Source: Prionailurus bengalensis
Taxonomy: Eukaryota > Chordata > Mammalia > Carnivora > Felidae
Assembly (NCBI RefSeq): GCF_016509475.1
Contig: NC_057350.1
Span: 62,389,001-62,453,000 of the forward strand
DNA length: 64,000 nucleotides
Direction of reading: 5' to 3'
Position numbers and translations under genes: made by a program. Every line of letters begins with the position of its first letter. Within the stretch, counting starts at the first letter, position 1. The notes beneath the pieces are model-generated. The model did no database searches, was not told the origin of the DNA, and saw only the letters and a program-made list of their open reading frames with translations. Shown here piece after piece: positions 59,961 through 64,000 of this stretch.

Positions 59961-60820
59961 AGCCTGATGGGAAGGCGCTACTTTCACAAATTCCCCTTAA
60001 TTAAAGTGGCAGGTTGAAGGAAAGGGGTGACCCGGAACTTCTTGGTTTGACTGATTTGTGGACTGGATGATATTTTTATGATGGTTAATAAAATGAATTT
60101 TTATACCTGTTGAATTTGAATGCTTAAAGAATATTCAAGTGCAGATCCTTTCCAAACAACTGGATATAAATGAAGAATAAAACTACTTTTTTTTCCCTAC
60201 ACTTCATTTCTTTATTCATTTATTTTCTGAGGTTTTTATAAACCAAAGAAGATAACTCTAGACAAATATAAAGAACTAACCATCGAGGGGGCAAAATAAG
60301 ATGGGTGCCTCCAAATGCTGAATAAGATTAATGATTCAAAATATAAATTTTTAGTAATAAAAGACCTGAATACCTAAAAATATATATGCAAGTGGGTTGT
60401 GTGTCTGAATAGCAAAATGTGGCTTCTGAAGTACGATTATAAATGGCAATTATAAGAACTAGGAAGTAGAAGAAAGAAAGTTATTCTCTCATGGAACTTA
60501 CATTCTCATCAGGGATAAATACAATTGAACAGCTCTGGAAGGCCTTGACTTTATTTCACATGAACGGAAAATGGATTAAAGGCTTTGCAAATTATATGTG
60601 AACTAGTTTCTGTTAAAAACTATTAATCATATTTTCATCAATGATTTTAAATGCTGCTTCTATTTACATTTTGGTTTATTTCTTGATTCTTTTCTGTTTC
60701 TTGCTTCTTTCTGTCTATGCTTGGGCTAGGTGCCTACTATTTTTATTTTTTTAATTTTTAATCTATGTTGGGGGAGAGTGGGAGTTTTTATACCTGTTGA
60801 ATTGCCATAACTTTTTTTTT

Positions 60821-61048
60821 CTTTTTTTAATTTTTTTCTTTTTTTCAACGTTTATTTATTTTGGGGACAGAGAGAGACAGAGCATGAACGGGGGAGGGGC
60901 AGAGAGAGAGGGAGACACAGAATCGGAAACAGGCTCCAGGCTCTGAGCCATCAGCCCAGAGCCTGATGCGGGGCTCGAACTCTCGGACCGCGAGATCGTG
61001 ACCTGGCTGAAGTCGGACGCTTAACCGACTGTGCCACCCAGGCGCCCC
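60821..61048 (-). mobile_element. Young CAN-SINE, minus
   Basis: Near-consensus element with head GGGGCGCCTGGGTGGC at the right. It keeps many CpGs (for example CGGTCCGAGAG and GCGTCCGACTTC regions), so it is probably one of the youngest inserts here. The target copy (C)CATAACTTTTTTT is repeated on both sides. Confidence 0.93.
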
Positions 61049-61060
61049 ATAACTTTTTTT

Positions 61061-61151
61061 TCTAAGTAAACTCTACACCCAACGTGAAGCTTGAACTCAT
61101 GACTCTGAGATCAAGAATCACATGCTCTACCAACTGAACCCCAGGTACCCC
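61061..61151 (-). mobile_element. Older short carnivore SINE next to the young SINE, minus
   Basis: Head GGGGTACCTGGGGTTCAGTTGG at the right and GGGTGTAGAGTTTACTTAGA at the left, like the older short subfamily at 21321-21433. A third copy of CCATAACTTT follows at 61155-61164, giving its own target-site duplication. Confidence 0.8.
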
Positions 61152-61164
61152 GTACCATAACTTT

Positions 61165-61350
61165 CAATACATTTTAATTAAAGCTATGCATAGTCATTTC
61201 TCAGAATTTTCATGATTGGTTCCATATATTTTTTTCAGACGAACTTTAGAATTATCTTTTACATCAAACAACAAATAAATATTCGGTTTTTTGATTGGGT
61301 TTATATCAGATTTATAGGTTCACTCACAGAGATATAGCTTTATAATCTTA
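61165..61350 (-). mobile_element. L1 ORF2 fragment, minus (old)
   Basis: The plus strand reads like the reverse complement of mammalian L1 ORF2 (segments such as TTTTGATTGGGTTTATATCAGATTTA and TTTATAATCTTAATTCTGTC). It is badly decayed and has no intact frame. Confidence 0.6.
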
Positions 61351-61393
61351 ATTCTGTCTATCTAGATATGTCTAGATACAGATAGATATCTGT

Positions 61394-61487
61394 CTATCTA
61401 GATATGTCTATCTTAAATAAGATATCTTTTATTATCTAGACTATCTAGATATGTCTATCTTAAATAAGATCTCTTTTATTATTGCTA
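61394..61487 (+). repeat. 47-bp tandem duplication
   Basis: Two copies of a unit beginning CTATCTAGATATGTCTATC (starts at 61394 and 61441) with two or three differences, next to an AGATA/TCTATC palindromic stretch. It lies between two L1 fragments. Confidence 0.85.
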
Positions 61488-61529
61488 AAATAGTGTTGAA
61501 GCAACAGGCTATCGCTTGTTGAGAAAAAA

Positions 61530-62230
61530 AAATCATTCTCATATTATTCACCAAAACAAATTCAGATGTGTCACATAATTTAAAATTAAAATGTAAACTG
61601 TAAGGATACTAAAAGAATAGACAATAATTTGATAAAACTGAAGAAGGTAATATCTTTGTAAGCAAGTTAGGAAACACAGAAGCCATAAAAAAAAGAGATT
61701 AGTTTACATAAAAAGTCAAAAATTTTCCATAGTACAAAACTTTCATCAACAAAGTAAATACAGAAATGACAAGATGAAAAATTTATAGTATAAATGACAT
61801 AAAAGGGCCACATTTCTTCCAAAGTTGGAATTTTCAAAATCAGGGGCTGGTTTGGTTATTTTGGGAGACAGTTTGACAATAGCGACTAAAGCCGAGGACA
61901 TGCATACGTTCCAGCAATTCCACTACTATGTTCAGTGATGTTCCCAGAAGCATTGGAAACACCCACATCGTGTAGAAAGTACATAAATTGTTACATATTC
62001 ACATAATAAAATACCATACAGCAAAGAAAATGAATGGATGACAGCTGTAAGTGGCAATATGGACAATCTCCCAAACATAATGTTATGTGAAATGAATAAA
62101 TAGAGTATAAATCTCCTCGTATGAAAATTGAAGACAAGGAAAACTAATCTATTTTTTTCAGAAATGGTGTATAGTTGTAGAATTATAAAAGTAAGCTAGG
62201 AAAGGATTATCACAACATATTTGCATTATT
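61530..62230 (+). mobile_element. L1M 3' end (late ORF2 and 3' UTR), plus
   Basis: It runs from a decayed ORF2 end (CAGAAGCCATAAAA.. AGTTTACATAAAAAGTCAAAA) into the familiar L1M 3' region (GCAATTCCACTACTATG, ATAAAATACCATACAGCAA, CAAACATAATGTTATGTG). The frame is broken many times; it is a fossil. Confidence 0.75.
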
Positions 62231-63934
62231 ATCTCCAGTATTTATTAAATGCTTACTATTAAATGTCATGCTTTTCATAGATATGTATTCAGTTACTTAA
62301 GAAAATTTCATTCATGTAATGCCCTCTAGTCACTAAAAAGATATATTGATTATAGAATGCTAGTTATGGTTTATCTCTTTTGTGTTAAAAAAAGTTGTAT
62401 TTACACATAAATACATATATTCATATATATGCTTTTTAACACAGTTGATTGTATATATACAGTGTCTATATAATATTAGTCTTCTGGATTATGGAATCAG
62501 AAGGGCCAGGAGTGTGTTGTCAGGGAATTTCTCTTCATTTTTTGTCCTCCTATATTGCTTGAATTTTTGACATAAATCATATGTTACTTTTATATTAAGA
62601 GTTTTTTTTTAATGGAATTGGATTTAATAACTTCAGTATAGAGGAAAGACATATTCACCCTTTTGGCTGTCTCCTCAGGGTAGGTTTCTCATAATGAAAA
62701 AGAAAATCTCTGAGATTTTTCTATTTCTGGCATAAGGAGAGAAGAATTAATACAGAAATAAGACACCGATACCAAATGACAGGAGGAATTACCAGCCAGG
62801 AGGTTGATTTATATAAAAACAGAACAATTCTCTAATTTGCTGGACAATAAAGAACTTTAGTGACTGTATGTGTGAACTGTCTGTTCTTCCCTAGCCTCTG
62901 TACTGGCTGACTGTTGCTATTGAGGAATTGTGACCTGTGGGCCCAGCCCACTCTGCCCCGGAGCACTGAGACACAAGCCTGGCCTTCCTTAGAAGTTCTT
63001 TCCTCACTATTGAGAAGGGTTTGGCCCTCAGCACTGACCCTGAAGGCAGAAGGTATCTATATGCACACTCAGATACATTTTCTTTACCTGTTCTTCACTC
63101 TGCACAGCAGTTTGCTTGATTACCCTTCCATACTTGTCACTGGCACTGAGATTGCACTCCAGTCCCCAGGTGGGGCTAACATTGGTCTAAACCATAAATT
63201 TGGCCCATCGTGATCTAGTTGTCAATGTCTCCTTTGCTCCAAGGCTGGATTCTCCTACTTGTATTTCTGTCACTGACCACCTGTTAGCCTAGATACAGCA
63301 CAATTACCCAGCAATCTCAGCACCTTGCTCTAGTCGTAGGCCTTGGACTTGGATATTCTGAGAATAATCCCAACTTGAGCTTCCTTAATGGTATGAACTA
63401 TAAGTCTTCCTGGAAAGGAAAAGAGGTCTGAGATGTGGGTAAAAAGAATTCATTCTCTGTCTTAGTTTGTTACTTTAGCCCAAGCAAAACTCAGCTATCT
63501 TCCTTTCTCATTGGGAACTTTTAAGTTTGCTAGTGGTTTAGGCCCTGCAGTGCTTAAAAGGCAAAAACTACGCAATTATTTACTTAAAAGTATAATATTT
63601 ATAGGGTCCATATGGAGACCTTTTATAGACAGAGAGAGCAGGTGATAACCAATAGCTGTCTTGCAAAAATATCAGACTCAGTATTTTTTCCACATTATAT
63701 AGCACAGTTTTTATATCTCAACCAAGCACTCACATGTTCTCAAGCATTTGTTTATAACTGACAACTTCCCAGCCCCGTGTTGAAGTCATTTCATCTTACT
63801 CTATAATGGTTGCCCACCTTACGTCTCACACCTACCTTATAAGGATCTCACACAGAATAACTATCCAGAGATTCAATTGCTAATGGTTTCAACCTAGAAT
63901 ATGGTATTTTGACCCTTGATAAGGGTGAAGCATA

Positions 63935-64000
63935 TTGTTATGGACTGAAGGTGCCTGCCTCCTCCCACTCCCAAAGTGATAGTATTAAGATGTGGGGCCT
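63935..64000 (+). mobile_element. Possible start of a MaLR-type LTR, cut by the window edge
   Basis: TGTTATGGACTGAAGGTGCCTGCC.. GTGATAGTATTAAGATGTGGGGCCT resembles the first 70 bases of an old mammalian LTR of the MST/MLT1 group. No coding part is visible. The family name is from memory and could be wrong. Confidence 0.42.

Larger units (their letters stand above)
830..64000 (-). other. LSAMP: LSAMP gene, 3' part (gene body)
   Basis: This is the 3' portion of the gene for limbic system-associated membrane protein, a GPI-anchored IgLON family adhesion molecule of neurons with three Ig domains. Six coding pieces on the minus strand, all with consensus splice sites and matching phases, read through Ig2 (part), Ig3, an optional stalk insert and the GPI-anchor signal to a stop codon. 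LSAMP is chosen over the other IgLONs (OPCML, NTM, NEGR1) because of the Ig3 text PPTITESKSNEATTG, the insert IGTTVHFKQK and the C-terminal tail ending LLCLLSKC, which I recognise as LSAMP. The 5' exons are beyond the right edge. The left limit is the inferred transcript end, based on a candidate poly(A) signal, and is uncertain. The gene is known to be very large in mammals, in line with the long introns here. Confidence 0.95.
50757..64000 (-). other. LSAMP: LSAMP upstream intron, 3' part (continues past the window)
   Basis: At least 13.2 kb of the intron before the Ig2 half-exon. It contains a purine-rich tract (51711-51783), a CR1/L3-like remnant, CT/TTCC repeats, two poly(T) runs, MIR and L2 pieces, and a GC-richer unique block (59460-59960). 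It also has a double CAN-SINE (60821-61151), antisense and sense L1 fragments (61165-62230) and the start of an LTR-like sequence at the right edge. No exon is supported. Confidence 0.8.

Noticed and set aside
1..64000. CRISPR arrays, prokaryotic operons, tRNA/rRNA genes, mitochondrial inserts
   Set aside because: No regularly spaced repeats, no cloverleaf other than SINE heads, no rRNA or mtDNA-like segment seen on either strand. The tRNA-like heads belong to CAN-SINEs and are not genes.

Overview
The window is mammalian nuclear DNA and almost certainly from a cat-family (felid) or closely related feliform carnivore. It is AT-rich and CpG-poor, and its genes are split by long introns. It carries about a dozen tRNA-Lys-type carnivore SINEs (CAN-SINEs) whose right half has the cat-type reading. 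Older mammalian repeats (MIR, L2, L1M, a CR1/L3-like remnant) are also present. I see no bacterial-type operon, CRISPR array, phage or complete transposon, and no second protein-coding gene.

The one gene I can support is LSAMP, the limbic system-associated membrane protein. It is a GPI-anchored IgLON cell-adhesion molecule of the immunoglobulin superfamily, here on the minus strand. Only its 3' part is in the window: the second half of Ig domain 2 (50622-50756), Ig domain 3 split over two exons (40106-40226 and 39468-39616), two very short cassette exons (32493-32528, 36 bp; 14829-14861, 33 bp), and the last coding exon with the GPI-anchor signal and stop (8622-8719). All splice phases join without a shift. 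The first exons (signal peptide, Ig1, start of Ig2) lie beyond position 64000. The six pieces contain 572 coding bases including the stop.

Layout by region. 1-830 is probably sequence downstream of the gene. About 830-8621 is read as a long 3' UTR of nearly 8 kb with no young SINE and several perfect Pumilio-type motifs. 8720-14828, 14862-32492, 32529-39467, 39617-40105 and 40227-50621 are introns, and 50757-64000 is the 3' part of a larger intron. SINEs are clustered at 42.2-46.1 kb and 60.8-61.2 kb, with clear nested insertions in both clusters.

The most interesting signals are: (1) the two independently skippable short exons of compatible phase, which would add 12 and/or 11 residues between Ig3 and the membrane anchor; (2) a divergent pair of strong CTCF-like motifs at 18655-18732; (3) a Pumilio-site cluster in the 3' UTR; (4) a 52-bp near-perfect AT palindrome at 38271-38322; (5) a GC-rich, G-quadruplex-prone island at 36390-36620 in an AT-rich intron; and (6) SINE-into-SINE insertions with readable target-site duplications. 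I found nothing that I would call a new biological system.
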